A stretch of DNA of 64,000 bases from Desulfosporosinus sp. HMP52 (GCF_000765145.1 NZ_JMGA01000011.1:1-64000), one strand, 5' to 3'; counted from the stretch's first letter, positions 31,017 to 40,837 are shown. Program-made: numbers and translations. Notes: generated by a model from the letters alone, not told the origin.

Positions 31017-32603
31017 ATGATCAAAATTACTGACTTAATAGTAGCGCTTACCTATAATTTAAAAATGCTGAAGGCCATTGTGGCCAAAAGGCTACATATA
31101 GAGGATAGTCGAATAGAGCACCTCAGTATTCTAAAGCGCACGGTAAATGCAGGTAACAAACAGGATATCCATTTTAATATGACGGTGGTTGTACGCGTTT
31201 CTGGAGACGAAAATGAAGTCATTTCAAGAAACAAGCACAAAGATATCTCTAAAGAAATAGAGCAGATTTATACATTACCAAAGAACAAAAAACTGAAAGA
31301 GCGGCCTGTGGTTATCGGCTGTGGCCCTGCAGGGATGTTTGCAGCCTTGATTCTGGCCCAAGCAGGGGCTCGACCGATTCTACTGGAGCGGGGACTCGAT
31401 GTCGATAGCCGCAAGAGAAAAGTGTCAAACTTTTGGCGGACAGGAATTCTTGATACTCAAACAAATGTACAGTTTGGTGAGGGAGGCGCAGGTGCCTTTT
31501 CGGACGGCAAGCTGAAAATCGGGCAGAAGAATTCTCGTAAGATGAAAGTGCTCAATGAGTTTGTGCAGGCCGGTGCCCCCCCGGAAATTGTGTATTTAAG
31601 TAAGCCGCATATCGGCACCGACCGATTGAATGAAACAGTTAAGCGCCTTAGAGAGCATGTGATAAGTCTTGGGGGCGAGGTTCGCTTTAATGCAACTGTA
31701 ACAGAGGTATTGATCCAAGACGGACAGGTGACGGGGGTACGCTTTGACGAAAAGGGTCAGAAATCCGAAGTTTCTACAGATAATGTTGTGCTGGCCATTG
31801 GACATAGCGCCCGGGATACATTTAAGAGTTTGCTGGATAGCGGCGTCTATATGGAACAAAAGCCTTTTGCGCTGGGAGTGCGTATTGAGCACCCCCAAGC
31901 GATGATCGACAAGATTCAGTACGGCGGCTTCGCCGGGCACCCTCAACTGGGCGCAGCTGATTACAAAATGGTCGTGCATCTGCCAAACGGAAGAGGGGTT
32001 TATACTTTCTGCATGTGCCCGGGAGGAACAGTTGTTGCGGCAACGTCAGAGGAAAACCGACTGACTACGAACGGAATGAGCGTATTCGCGCGAGACGGTA
32101 GAAATGCCAATACAGCGCTCTTGGTGACTATCGGGAAGAATGACTTAGACAACGATGATCCGCTTGCCGGTTGCGCTTTTCAGCGCAGAATAGAGACAGC
32201 GGCCTTTGAAGCGGGTGGCGGAGGATATAAAGCACCAGTCCAAAGGTTGGAAGATTTTCTGCAAAAGCGTAAAACAACAGCTTTTGGGGATGTCCTGCCT
32301 ACCTATTTGCCCGGAACGGAGTTTGCGGAGCTGGATTCCTTTTTACCGGACTTTATCACTGATTCGCTGCGGCAAGCAATCTTAGAGATGGATCTTTGGA
32401 TGCCCGGCTTTGCCTATCCGGATGCACTGCTGACGGGAGCCGAGACCCGCAGTTCTTCCCCGGTGCGTATTACCAGAGGGGACAGCCTAGAGGCGATTGG
32501 TATCAAAGGCCTCTATCCCTGTGGGGAAGGAGCAGGATACGCTGGAGGGATCATATCAGCTGCAGTGGACGGATTGCTTTGTGCAGAACAGATTCTGAGA
32601 TGA
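31017..32603 (+). CDS. NAD(P)/FAD-dependent oxidoreductase (YtfP/FAD-dehydrogenase family)
   Basis: A 528-residue flavoprotein of a widespread but poorly characterised family. An N-terminal alpha/beta domain (about 1-90) precedes the dinucleotide fold VVIGCGPAGMFAALILAQAGA, with LERG four strands later. Further signatures: FGEGGAGAFSDGKL, IGTDRL, LAIGHSARDTF, GVRIEHPQ, GRGVYTFCMCPGG and the C-terminal FAD motif YPCGEGAGYAGGIISAAVDG. The reaction is unknown; RNA or metabolite reduction has been suggested for relatives. ATG 31017 follows GGAG with 7-bp spacing. A strong terminator follows. Confidence 0.87.
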   Translation: MIKITDLIVALTYNLKMLKAIVAKRLHIEDSRIEHLSILKRTVNAGNKQDIHFNMTVVVRVSGDENEVISRNKHKDISKEIEQIYTLPKNKKLKERPVVIGCGPAGMFAALILAQAGARPILLERGLDVDSRKRKVSNFWRTGILDTQTNVQFGEGGAGAFSDGKLKIGQKNSRKMKVLNEFVQAGAPPEIVYLSKPHIGTDRLNETVKRLREHVISLGGEVRFNATVTEVLIQDGQVTGVRFDEKGQKSEVSTDNVVLAIGHSARDTFKSLLDSGVYMEQKPFALGVRIEHPQAMIDKIQYGGFAGHPQLGAADYKMVVHLPNGRGVYTFCMCPGGTVVAATSEENRLTTNGMSVFARDGRNANTALLVTIGKNDLDNDDPLAGCAFQRRIETAAFEAGGGGYKAPVQRLEDFLQKRKTTAFGDVLPTYLPGTEFAELDSFLPDFITDSLRQAILEMDLWMPGFAYPDALLTGAETRSSSPVRITRGDSLEAIGIKGLYPCGEGAGYAGGIISAAVDGLLCAEQILR

Positions 32604-32621
32604 TTGAGTTGATGAGCGCAA

Positions 32622-32658
32622 CAGGCGGCAATCAGATTTATAGGCTGATTGCCGCCTG
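32622..32658 (+). terminator. Terminator after FAD oxidoreductase
   Basis: CAGGCGGCAATCAG (32622-32635) and CTGATTGCCGCCTG (32645-32658) pair perfectly and are followed by a T-rich run. It lies between two converging genes. Confidence 0.85.
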
Positions 32659-32685
32659 TTTGTCCTCTTTCCTATATAGTTTAGG

Positions 32686-34842
32686 CTACTTAATTTTCGC
32701 AAAGGCATCTTGAATGATAAAATACGAGGGTTTTAAGCGTTCGTGAAACGTGGGAGTATCCCATTCTTGCCAAGAAAATAAGTTCATCGTCGTTGATTCT
32801 ACTACGTGATTATCCTTGAGTAAGATTCCTCCGATGTAAAACCCGTTTGTCTTAATTGATTGAATTCCCGCTTTATATAAATCGTCCATCACCATTGCGG
32901 TAGAAGGGTCGGTTACGTTTAACAGCGCCCAAGGGATTCGGATTTCTAAATTATTATCTTGGACGAAGAAATCGGCCAAAGAGTTGTAGTATTTGCTTAG
33001 AGGATTTCCGTTACCATACAGCAATTTTCCAGTTTCATATTTACTGAAGGGGAGTTTTTGTTTATCTACGGGTAAATATAGTTCTTTGTTTAAAGTTAGA
33101 TATTCAGGATTGAAAATCCCGGAATTTCTTGCTTCATACGCAGGGTTGGCCTCAATTAGCTTGACACGTTTAGCGTATAAATAGTAAAACGAATCGTAGT
33201 AACTGTCGACCAAAACTCTTGAATTTTCCTTCCCGTTGAGAATAATGACAAACTCGGAGGGCCTCTCAAACGTTACGTTGTACTTAGGATAGGTACTGTT
33301 TCCCTGATTAGAAATAGAATCTATTGGGATTAAGATTGTATCCTTTTCAAAATCATAGGTTTGAGCTGCAATTCTCAAATACAGGTATTTTTCGTCAGAT
33401 TTCACATAGATAGAAAAGTTAGGGTCACTGACAAGGGGTTCTGTATTTTCCCATTCTGAGACAACCCCGTCAACATAGGAGACAGAGGTCTTATTTCCCG
33501 GGTCAAAGGCCATTAACCCAAATTCTTGTTCGCTGGTTTGCGGATTAGACCAAAAGGGCCGTCGATCGGGAAGATCGAAATCCATAGTGTTCCAGCAGCG
33601 TTTGAACCACTCATCTTGCCAGGAGAAGATAAGCGCACCTGCATAACCTTCTTCATAAATATCTTGGAGCATCTGGGCATTCATGGTGCCTTGATCCTGC
33701 TCACTAAGCATTCCCTGGTTAAACCCCATTTTGCTGAGATGGGCCATTCCACGGGAAGCAGGTACTCCAAACTCCGCGACGAGTACCGGCATATCATGTT
33801 CTTTAATTAAATCTGCCAGATAGGCATTATAGGTATTTACTTTACCATCTTTGCTTTTGTAGTTAATATAGTCTTCTTGATAGTTCATAAAGTCAGGATA
33901 ATAGGGATAAATGTGGTATGACGCGAACAATCCGGGTTTAAAATCTTGGGTTGCTTTGATATGACTGGGATTAACAGTTGCTGAATCTTCTTCCATGAGA
34001 GGTTCGTTTGTATGAACTAACATATCTGTGGTTACCCAATTAGCAAAGGATAATGGTCGTTGCATTTTGAAAGTCGATGTTTCATAACTAATTGCATAAT
34101 CCCCAACTTCCGCTTGGAAAGCTTCAAAGGGAGAGGCACCTGCTTGGGTGTAAAGATATTGTCCCTTAAAGGTAGTCTTTGTGGGGTTTTTCGCATTTGT
34201 TTGGTTAATAAAATTAGCATCGATCTCTATCCCCAGAATAAAGCCGAGAACATACGAAGAAACATCTTTGGTATAGGTTCCACTGGCGTGTCCAGGTTGT
34301 GGGGCTATCGTTTGGTCTCCATGAAGTACTCCGATAATTTTCTCAATGTCATCTTTAAATGTATCGAGTATTTGAGGAGCATAGGCGTCTTGATAGGTTT
34401 GTACGTCCTCTTCATTCATCCATAAACCTTGAATTAAGTAAAGCTTATTTGTAGCAGTTTGATTGTATTTGTAAAAGGCCTCATAAAATTCGGGGCTTAG
34501 AATGGTATAGACACGGATGGTGTTAGAATTCATTTCTCCGATATAATTAAACCATCGCAAATATTCTTCCTTAGTTATCGCCATTTCACCGGGGAATTTG
34601 CCAGGAACGCTGGCACCCATGTTTACTCCTTTGATAAACTCCTTTTGCCATTGTTCATCTTTGTACAGAAAGAATGACTTTGAATCTACCTTGGCCGAAT
34701 AAGAAAGACCATTTTCAGTATAAGAAGTCGTAGTTTGAGTCGAATTCTGACTAGTAGTAGTGTCTTTAGACTTTGGGGTACAGCCAATAAGTAATGTGGA
34801 CATTAAGAAAAAAATAGATAGTATTCCAATAGTTTTTTTCAC
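32686..34842 (-). CDS. Lipoprotein with glycoside-hydrolase-like TIM barrel
   Basis: A 718-residue surface lipoprotein: signal MKKTIGILSIFFLMSTLLIGC with the lipid cysteine C21. An alpha/beta-barrel of the cellulase-like type follows (FIKGVNMGASVPGKFPGE near the N-terminus, SNTIRVYTILSPEFYEAFYK, then PVLVAEFGVPASRG with the likely catalytic glutamate, and ALIFSWQDEWFKRCW). The last 250 residues form a separate beta-rich domain. It is the last gene of an operon with a processive glycosyltransferase, so it probably trims, exports or modifies that polymer outside the cell. Substrate and activity are inferred. Confidence 0.78.
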   Translation of the reverse strand: MKKTIGILSIFFLMSTLLIGCTPKSKDTTTSQNSTQTTTSYTENGLSYSAKVDSKSFFLYKDEQWQKEFIKGVNMGASVPGKFPGEMAITKEEYLRWFNYIGEMNSNTIRVYTILSPEFYEAFYKYNQTATNKLYLIQGLWMNEEDVQTYQDAYAPQILDTFKDDIEKIIGVLHGDQTIAPQPGHASGTYTKDVSSYVLGFILGIEIDANFINQTNAKNPTKTTFKGQYLYTQAGASPFEAFQAEVGDYAISYETSTFKMQRPLSFANWVTTDMLVHTNEPLMEEDSATVNPSHIKATQDFKPGLFASYHIYPYYPDFMNYQEDYINYKSKDGKVNTYNAYLADLIKEHDMPVLVAEFGVPASRGMAHLSKMGFNQGMLSEQDQGTMNAQMLQDIYEEGYAGALIFSWQDEWFKRCWNTMDFDLPDRRPFWSNPQTSEQEFGLMAFDPGNKTSVSYVDGVVSEWENTEPLVSDPNFSIYVKSDEKYLYLRIAAQTYDFEKDTILIPIDSISNQGNSTYPKYNVTFERPSEFVIILNGKENSRVLVDSYYDSFYYLYAKRVKLIEANPAYEARNSGIFNPEYLTLNKELYLPVDKQKLPFSKYETGKLLYGNGNPLSKYYNSLADFFVQDNNLEIRIPWALLNVTDPSTAMVMDDLYKAGIQSIKTNGFYIGGILLKDNHVVESTTMNLFSWQEWDTPTFHERLKPSYFIIQDAFAKIK

Positions 34843-34879
34843 GCTTCACTCTCCTTATTTCAAACAGCCACTTCTTAAG

Positions 34880-36283
34880 TTAACCGCTGGTGGAAAAACC
34901 CTTTCTGTTCATTTCTCCCCAGGATCTTTTTCCAATAACGTATTCCAACAGGGCAATTAAGCGCCACCATGCTAGTAATTGACGGTAGCCAAAATTCTCA
35001 AGTATTCCATAAAGAAATAGTATTAATATATCACCTGTCTTTGGGTAACGTCGGAATGATAACTCTTCAAGTAACAGGGATGAAGCAGATAGTAATACAC
35101 CAAGGAGTATGGCCATGCTTAAAAATAATAGCGCAAAAGGCCAGTTAACCCAACCCATAAATAAACTAAAGACAAAAACACCATAACCCAATATCTCAAC
35201 GACGGGGCCTAATAATTCGAAGAAGAAAAAGAATGGATAAGCAAGCAGTCCCACCACTCCGGCGCGGGGGTTAAAAAACAAGGGTTTGTTGGCTTTAAGA
35301 CTGTCATAAAGCCCCTTTTGCCACCGTTTACGTTGTTTGCATAACACTTGATGTTCTTCGGGAGCCTCGGTCCAGCAAACCGGATCGGGGACGAAGACTA
35401 CTCGATAAGGAATCTTGTTTAAACGATAATGGCGATGCATGCGAACCACTAATTCCATGTCTTCACCGATGCAATCCTTGCGATACCCTCCGACAGTCAA
35501 AACTGCCGATTTGAGGAAAATACCAAACGCTCCACTAATTACCATAATTGCGTTTAAGTTGTTCCAGCCCATCCGCCCAAACAAGAAAGCACGCAGATAT
35601 TCGACCACCTGAAAGCGAACCCAAGGGTTTTTGGATAAAGCGACCTCTGTGACACGGCCATTTGTCACTTTGCAACCATTGGCTATGCGGACGGTTCCAC
35701 CTGTAGCAATGACTAATTTATCTTCCAAGAAGGGGCGTGTCGCCCTTAAAAGACCATCAGTTTCAATCACTGAGTCAGCATCGATAGAGCAAAGCAAAGG
35801 GTATTGGGAAAAGTTTACCCCAGCGTTTAGGGCATCGGCCTTTCCGCCGTTTTGTTTATCGACAACATGGAGCTGAGGAAATAACAGTGATCCGTAAACG
35901 GCATGGACTGGTTGAGTTTTAAGTTTTACTTGATAAACCCGATTAGAAGGCACTAGTCGAAACTCTTGTTTAAGGACTTCCAATGTTTGATCGGTTGATC
36001 CATCATTGATTACAAGAATTTCAAACTCCGGATACTGTAAATTTAGTAACGAATGAACACTAGAGACAATCGTGGCAGATTCGTTATAGGCAGGAGCAAT
36101 TACTGTTAGGGGCTTATAAAAGCCTAATTCGAAGATTCTCTTAAGATTAACACTGCGAAGGTGATGGACATATCTCTGAATTTCCAGGAAAGCTCTTATA
36201 GTTAAGAACAAATAAATGCCATTCAAAACAAAGAAATAAATTAGTACTGTCCAATTATAGAACGTGAATAGTTGGAATAACAC
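34880..36283 (-). CDS. Processive family-2 glycosyltransferase (PgaC/BcsA-like)
   Basis: A 467-residue membrane GT2. It has an N-terminal helix (WTVLIYFFVLNGIYLFLTI), nucleotide-sugar motif PEFEILVINDGSTDQT, DxD-type CSIDADSVIE, acceptor-site GEDMELV and the processivity motif QRKRWQKGLYDSL. Several C-terminal helices follow. The QxxRW box marks polymer synthases such as poly-N-acetylglucosamine, hyaluronan or cellulose synthase; the sugar cannot be told. It overlaps the upstream HEAT-protein gene by 29 bp and precedes the glycosidase-like lipoprotein. Confidence 0.87.
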   Translation of the reverse strand: MLFQLFTFYNWTVLIYFFVLNGIYLFLTIRAFLEIQRYVHHLRSVNLKRIFELGFYKPLTVIAPAYNESATIVSSVHSLLNLQYPEFEILVINDGSTDQTLEVLKQEFRLVPSNRVYQVKLKTQPVHAVYGSLLFPQLHVVDKQNGGKADALNAGVNFSQYPLLCSIDADSVIETDGLLRATRPFLEDKLVIATGGTVRIANGCKVTNGRVTEVALSKNPWVRFQVVEYLRAFLFGRMGWNNLNAIMVISGAFGIFLKSAVLTVGGYRKDCIGEDMELVVRMHRHYRLNKIPYRVVFVPDPVCWTEAPEEHQVLCKQRKRWQKGLYDSLKANKPLFFNPRAGVVGLLAYPFFFFFELLGPVVEILGYGVFVFSLFMGWVNWPFALLFLSMAILLGVLLSASSLLLEELSFRRYPKTGDILILFLYGILENFGYRQLLAWWRLIALLEYVIGKRSWGEMNRKGFSTSG

Positions 36284-37328
36284 AAGTTGCCCCTCCCTCT
36301 CTTGTGAGAATGTAGCGCAACATATCTTTGGCGTATCTGTCCTCTAGTGGATTGTCTAGCATAATATGCAGTTCTTCACGTGGAGAAAGGTTAAGCATGG
36401 TTTGGGCGGCACGTAAGCGTACCCACCAATTACTGTCCCTAAGTAAGGGTCGTGCAAGAAGTGCTTGGTCAACTGCCCCGCTTGAGCTCAAAGCTGTGAC
36501 GGCAGCTGCCCTAATTTCCCAGTCTGGGTTCTTCATAGCAGAAGCAATTCCTTCAAAAAAAGTTAGCTTCAATTGATTCCAAGCCCTTAGTGCTCGAATC
36601 TGAAGTTCATGGTCCTTGGAATAAAGAATATACTCTTTTAAAATGGCTTCTGCCCCTTGGTAGCCAAAATGTGCCAGCACAGCTAAGGCCAAACGTTCAA
36701 TTTTCGGTGAGGTCTCTCCTTTGGATAATGCTGTTAGAAGTGCTGGGCAGACTTCTTCTCCCATTTCTGCAAAAATGCTAACACCCAAGTGTTCAGTCCA
36801 GTCTGAGCGGTTTCTTAAAGCCTCTAAAACTCTAGGTAAATTCTGTAGATCATTACGCGCTAAAGCAATAACTGAGGGATAAAACCAAAACATATTATCT
36901 GAATCGAGCCCAGTCTGGAGCAGAGGAAGAACTTGTGGTTCACGAATCAACCCTAGAAAGTAGATAGCTTGGGCTTGTTCCCAATCCTTTGCGGAATTTG
37001 CCTCTTGTAAAAGCCGCTTTACTAGGCCAGAGTAGTGAGCAACTGCCACAAGTTTCTCAAATGATTCACCCTTTAAGGATTCTAGATAGGGAAGTAAAAA
37101 CTCCTGCAGATAACCGAGTTCATGAGCAGGAATGCGCACTGCCCATTGGTAGGGAAGGATCTCCTCGGCAAAAAGTGATAAGAGGAAGGTTTCCATTTTG
37201 GCAAATGCTTGCTTGCGATGATAGTTATCCTTTTTGAACTTGAATCGCAGCCTAAGTATAGATAGAAAGATCAAGCCAGTTAAGACAAAAACGCACAATA
37301 CAATAAGGGTAAGTATGGGAATTATCAT
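36255..37328 (-). CDS. HEAT-repeat protein with N-terminal membrane helix
   Basis: A 357-residue protein. One membrane helix (IPILTLIVLCVFVLTGLIFLSIL) is followed by a basic stretch and helical HEAT-like repeats, seen in AIYFLGLIREPQVLPLL, AVLAHFGYQGAEAILKEY, AAAVTALSSSGAVDQALL and LRAAQTMLNLSPREELHI. HEAT repeats bind proteins, so it may link the receiver protein (4-bp overlap upstream) with the glycosyltransferase (29-bp overlap downstream). I know no characterised equivalent. Confidence 0.75.
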   Translation of the reverse strand: MIIPILTLIVLCVFVLTGLIFLSILRLRFKFKKDNYHRKQAFAKMETFLLSLFAEEILPYQWAVRIPAHELGYLQEFLLPYLESLKGESFEKLVAVAHYSGLVKRLLQEANSAKDWEQAQAIYFLGLIREPQVLPLLQTGLDSDNMFWFYPSVIALARNDLQNLPRVLEALRNRSDWTEHLGVSIFAEMGEEVCPALLTALSKGETSPKIERLALAVLAHFGYQGAEAILKEYILYSKDHELQIRALRAWNQLKLTFFEGIASAMKNPDWEIRAAAVTALSSSGAVDQALLARPLLRDSNWWVRLRAAQTMLNLSPREELHIMLDNPLEDRYAKDMLRYILTREGGATCVIPTIHVL

Positions 37329-37711
37329 AAGCTAATACCTACAGGGGATTCCTTTTTGAGCATTATGAGAACAGTTTTAAAAAGCTGGGTTAAATCAACA
37401 GGTTTACTAAGAAAATGGGCATCAAATTCTGCTACACGAAGCTGATCAACATAACCAGATCGGTGAGATACGACTAATATTGGCAAGTAGGAGTAAGGTG
37501 AACAACGAATTGACCGTAAGAGGCTGAGGCCATCTTGTCCGTTTAACAGAAGTTCCATGATAAGTAAATCATAGTGGTCAGAGCTCAGTAAATTTAGTAA
37601 TTCTTCATGATTGGCCATGACTCGAACGACATAGCCTAGGCGGGTAAGCTGACTTGCTAGTAAACGTGAAAAATAAATATTGTCGTCGACAATGAGGATG
37701 TTGTGTCCCAT
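37325..37711 (-). CDS. Receiver-domain protein with Glu at the phosphorylation site
   Basis: A 128-residue single receiver domain without an output domain. The acid pair is D9-D10 in NILIVDDN. The strand that normally ends in the phospho-accepting aspartate reads YDLLIMELLLNGQDGL, with E53 in that place. The switch serine (VVSHRS) and the conserved lysine (FLSKPVDL) are kept. A glutamate there often mimics phosphorylation, so it may be permanently active or act as a docking module. It starts the exopolysaccharide-type operon. No histidine kinase is nearby. Confidence 0.85.
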   Translation of the reverse strand: MGHNILIVDDNIYFSRLLASQLTRLGYVVRVMANHEELLNLLSSDHYDLLIMELLLNGQDGLSLLRSIRCSPYSYLPILVVSHRSGYVDQLRVAEFDAHFLSKPVDLTQLFKTVLIMLKKESPVGISL

Positions 37712-38161
37712 ATTACCAAGCCTTTCTTTAGAATTACTTTAAAGACATCATAAGCTATAGAGTTCTTTATGTCGATATTTATTTTGTACAATAATAGAGA
37801 CAAGTGGTATTGGAAAGGAATGAACAATAAAACAAATTTATTGTAGGATTGTGTGGAAGTATTTAGGGAATTTTGGTTATATTTTGAGACAAAATGGAAA
37901 GGATTTGATTTTCGAAAGATTATATCTATCGCATATCTGAGAAAATACTTGGCAAGACCCTAGCCAAAATATCCGGAATCTTAAAGTCCTTGGGACAAAA
38001 GGAAAGAATCCACGTTTTGGCTGTTAAGTCTATGCCTTAATTGGGAATTGTTAATTCAATAACAAAGGGGCTGATGCTCTACGAACAGAGTTCGTAGAGC
38101 ATCGGCCCCTCGTTTATTAATTAATGAAAATTAAGTTGTGAAAATGATCAAGATTACGATC
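37712..38161. other. Intergenic region with terminator hairpin
   Basis: It holds the promoter side of the receiver-protein operon and a strong hairpin at 38066-38110 (GGGGCTGATGCTCTACGAAC paired with its near-perfect complement). The hairpin follows the minus-strand DUF378 gene by about 50 bp in the wrong direction, so its owner is unclear. An open frame around 37915-38040 (KILGKTLAKISGILKSLGQ, ending KSMP) has no start and may be a gene remnant. I see nothing else. Confidence 0.4.
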
Positions 38162-38377
38162 TCACCTAACTTTATTATTTTCAAAAAGGAAAGAGATAGA
38201 GTAAACCCCTGCTATACCTACTAGTGTATAAATAATTCTACTTAATCCAGATGAGGACCTTAGTGTATCTCCGCCAAAAAGAGTAGTGACAAGGTCCCAT
38301 TGAAAGACGCCGACTAACAACCAGTTTATAGCTCCGATAATCACAAGTATTAAAGCAGTTTTTGACAACCAATTCAT
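38162..38377 (-). CDS. DUF378 (YuzA-like) small membrane protein
   Basis: A 71-residue protein with two membrane helices: ALILVIIGAINWLLVGVF and IIYTLVGIAGVYSISFLF. The first contains the INWLLVG motif of the DUF378 family, which is widespread and uncharacterised. GGGGGAAAC is the ribosome site of ATG 38377. Confidence 0.85.
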   Translation of the reverse strand: MNWLSKTALILVIIGAINWLLVGVFQWDLVTTLFGGDTLRSSSGLSRIIYTLVGIAGVYSISFLFENNKVR

Positions 38378-38701
38378 TAAAGTTTCCCCCTTAAAATTAT
38401 AGTATAAGCATATCTCTATTATTGGTATATTTTAGTATTTTATACTCGCTCATAGATCCCGATTTCTCGAATAACCTAGGCAAACGATCCGGCCTTTTTC
38501 TTTTATTTTAGAATATTCAGCTAAAGTTGAAGGAATACAAGCAAAAATGTGGAACAAATCATTAAGAAAACTTGTTTTGATTATCTTGTCTTTGAAGAAC
38601 AATCTAATTAGCTAGAGTTTCATATAATTTCCATAGAAGCTGGGGACTTCCATGGAGTTATTAATAAAAGAAATTGATTAAGTATGAATGAGGTGAGACC
38701 C
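38378..38701. other. Intergenic region upstream of the methyl-transfer cluster
   Basis: AT-rich DNA between divergently arranged genes. I see no clear consensus promoter, no operator of the TGTATATACA type and no RNA structure. It probably contains the promoter of the acyl-CoA synthetase-like gene. Confidence 0.4.
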
Positions 38702-40837
38702 ATGTTTAACGCTTTCAATTCTTTAAAACAATTTTTTGAACCTGAATCAATAGCTATTCTCGGAGCTTCAAGTGATACAACTAAACCTAGCTCAAAACCC
38801 CATGTTTCGCTGATAAACAGAGGATATAAAGGTAAGATTTATCCTGTTAACCCAAAATACAAAGAAATATTTGGCCACAAATGTTACCCTTCTTTGGCAG
38901 ATATACCTGGTAAAGTGGATTTGGTAATAATCTCAATACCTGCTCAAGGAGTCTATACCGCTTTGGAACAGTGCATTGCCAAAGGTATTTGCACAGCAGT
39001 CATTTTCAGTTCGGGATTTGCAGAAACCGGTTTAGAGGGGCGTATACTTCAGGACAAAATCACAGCGTTGGCTAAGGAGTCCGGTATTCGACTATGCGGA
39101 CCTAATAGCGTCGGGTTGATTAATACCATTAACGGAGTTATGGCTTCTTTTGCTCATATTGTAGATATTCCAGACGTAGCTTCGAAATCTGTAGGTTTTG
39201 TTACCCAAAGCGGCGCTTATGGTGTTTTGATCTATGCTCAGGCACTTGCCAACGGTATTGGATTTAATTATTTCGTTAGTGTGGGCAATGAAGCGGACAC
39301 GGAATTTGCTGATTTTTTAGGATATATGATTCATGATAGCGCCACCAAGCTGGTAGGAGGATATCTTGAGGGTGCGAGAGATGGGGCGAAATTACGCAGA
39401 GTGGCTGAGGAAGCAGCGAAACTTGAAAAACCCATAATGATTATGAAAGTGGGGCGAAGTAAGGTTGGAGCAAAGGCTGCCTCCTCACATACCGGGTCTC
39501 TGGCAGGGGTCGACCAGATCTATGACGGTTTTTTTAAACAAACAGGGATCATCAGAATTGATGGGTACGAAGAGATGATTGCTTTTGCCCCATTTACTTC
39601 AGCAGGCCGATTACCTCAGGGAAAAAACGTTGCCATAGTGAGCATTTCCGGTGGTATCGGAATTACTCTAGCCGATGCGTGCGAGGGGCTGGGTTTAACT
39701 CTTCCCATGCTTAAAGAAAGCACTATGGCAAAGATGAAAGAGGTTCTTCCTTTCTTCGCATCTGCCCAGAACCCCATCGATATGACAGGCAAGTTCATGA
39801 CTCATCCCCATATACTATTGACCTGCTTAAATGCTTTACTTGAGGATGATAACATAGATATTATTTTTGCAAACTTTGAATTATATGAACCATACGGAGT
39901 TGAAATTGCCCGAGGAATTATTGATATTTATAACTCTACCAGTAAGACCATAGTCCTTAATCCCTGGGTTTACCCCGGTACTGACGAAGGCGAAGGGGTC
40001 AGAGAACTGCGTAGGGCCGGGTTGCCTGTGTTCTTTAATCCAACCTTGACAGTTCGTGCACTCGCTCAGATGGCAGATTATGCCGAGTTTCTGCGTAAAC
40101 GGAAAAATAGAGAATATCAAATACCTGTTATAAATCAAGGGGAAAGAAGCAAAGTTGAGTTAAATGGCTTAGCAGGTGTTTTAAGCGAAGGGATATCTAA
40201 GAACCTCCTAGCCAGTTTCGGCATTCCGGTTACCAAGGAAAGCTTGGCCCAAAATGAGGATGAAGCTGCTTTCATGGCTGGGCAGATAGGATATCCTGTA
40301 GTTCTCAAGGTGGATTCACCGGATATTCCTCACAAAACCGAAGCCAATGCTTTAATGCTTAATCTGTCCTCGGAAGAAGAAGTAAGAAGGGCGTACAAGC
40401 TTGTACTGCAAAATGCAAAAAAACATAAGCCGGATGCCAGGATTAACGGGGTGTTAGTACAGGAAATGTTGTCGGAGGGTATAGAAGTAATAATTGGGGT
40501 TACCAGGGACAAAGTATTTGGCCCAACAATTATGTTTGGCTTGGGCGGAATTTATGTAGAAGTGTTAAAGGACGTTTCCTTCCGTGTAGCACCACTCAGT
40601 CCAGGAGATGCCCGGGATATGATAGAGGAAATAAAGGGTTTCGGGCTGCTCAAGGGAGTAAGAGGAAAGCCGCCCGCCGATTTAGATGCGCTTGTGGATG
40701 TAATTATGAAGGTATCTGCCATGGTAACGGAACTGAAGGATCAAGTTGAAGAGTTGGATATTAATCCCTTAATAGTATATCCTGCTCAAATGGGGGCTAA
40801 GGCTGCAGATGCTATGGTTGTTCTACGAAGCAGTTAA
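38702..40837 (+). CDS. ADP-forming acetyl/acyl-CoA synthetase-like protein (fused alpha-beta)
   Basis: A 711-residue NDP-forming acyl-CoA synthetase. It has a CoA-binding Rossmann domain (SIAILGASSDTTKPSSKPH, GYKGKIYPVNPKY), then succinyl-CoA-ligase-like domains with the likely phospho-histidine in SSHTGSLAGVDQIYDGFF. A C-terminal ATP-grasp domain follows (NLLASFGIPVTKESLAQ, YPVVLKVDSPDIPHKTEANA, PTIMFGLGGIYVEVLKDVSF). The enzymes interconvert acyl-CoA plus ADP and acid plus ATP. At the head of the corrinoid cluster it could conserve energy from, or activate, the demethylated product; that is inference. I start at ATG 38702 behind GAGGTGAG rather than ATG 38684. Confidence 0.85.
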   Translation: MFNAFNSLKQFFEPESIAILGASSDTTKPSSKPHVSLINRGYKGKIYPVNPKYKEIFGHKCYPSLADIPGKVDLVIISIPAQGVYTALEQCIAKGICTAVIFSSGFAETGLEGRILQDKITALAKESGIRLCGPNSVGLINTINGVMASFAHIVDIPDVASKSVGFVTQSGAYGVLIYAQALANGIGFNYFVSVGNEADTEFADFLGYMIHDSATKLVGGYLEGARDGAKLRRVAEEAAKLEKPIMIMKVGRSKVGAKAASSHTGSLAGVDQIYDGFFKQTGIIRIDGYEEMIAFAPFTSAGRLPQGKNVAIVSISGGIGITLADACEGLGLTLPMLKESTMAKMKEVLPFFASAQNPIDMTGKFMTHPHILLTCLNALLEDDNIDIIFANFELYEPYGVEIARGIIDIYNSTSKTIVLNPWVYPGTDEGEGVRELRRAGLPVFFNPTLTVRALAQMADYAEFLRKRKNREYQIPVINQGERSKVELNGLAGVLSEGISKNLLASFGIPVTKESLAQNEDEAAFMAGQIGYPVVLKVDSPDIPHKTEANALMLNLSSEEEVRRAYKLVLQNAKKHKPDARINGVLVQEMLSEGIEVIIGVTRDKVFGPTIMFGLGGIYVEVLKDVSFRVAPLSPGDARDMIEEIKGFGLLKGVRGKPPADLDALVDVIMKVSAMVTELKDQVEELDINPLIVYPAQMGAKAADAMVVLRSS

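Noticed and set aside
38684-38701. ATG 38684 as the start of the acyl-CoA synthetase-like gene
   Set aside because: The ribosome site GAGGTGAG lies after it and fits ATG 38702.
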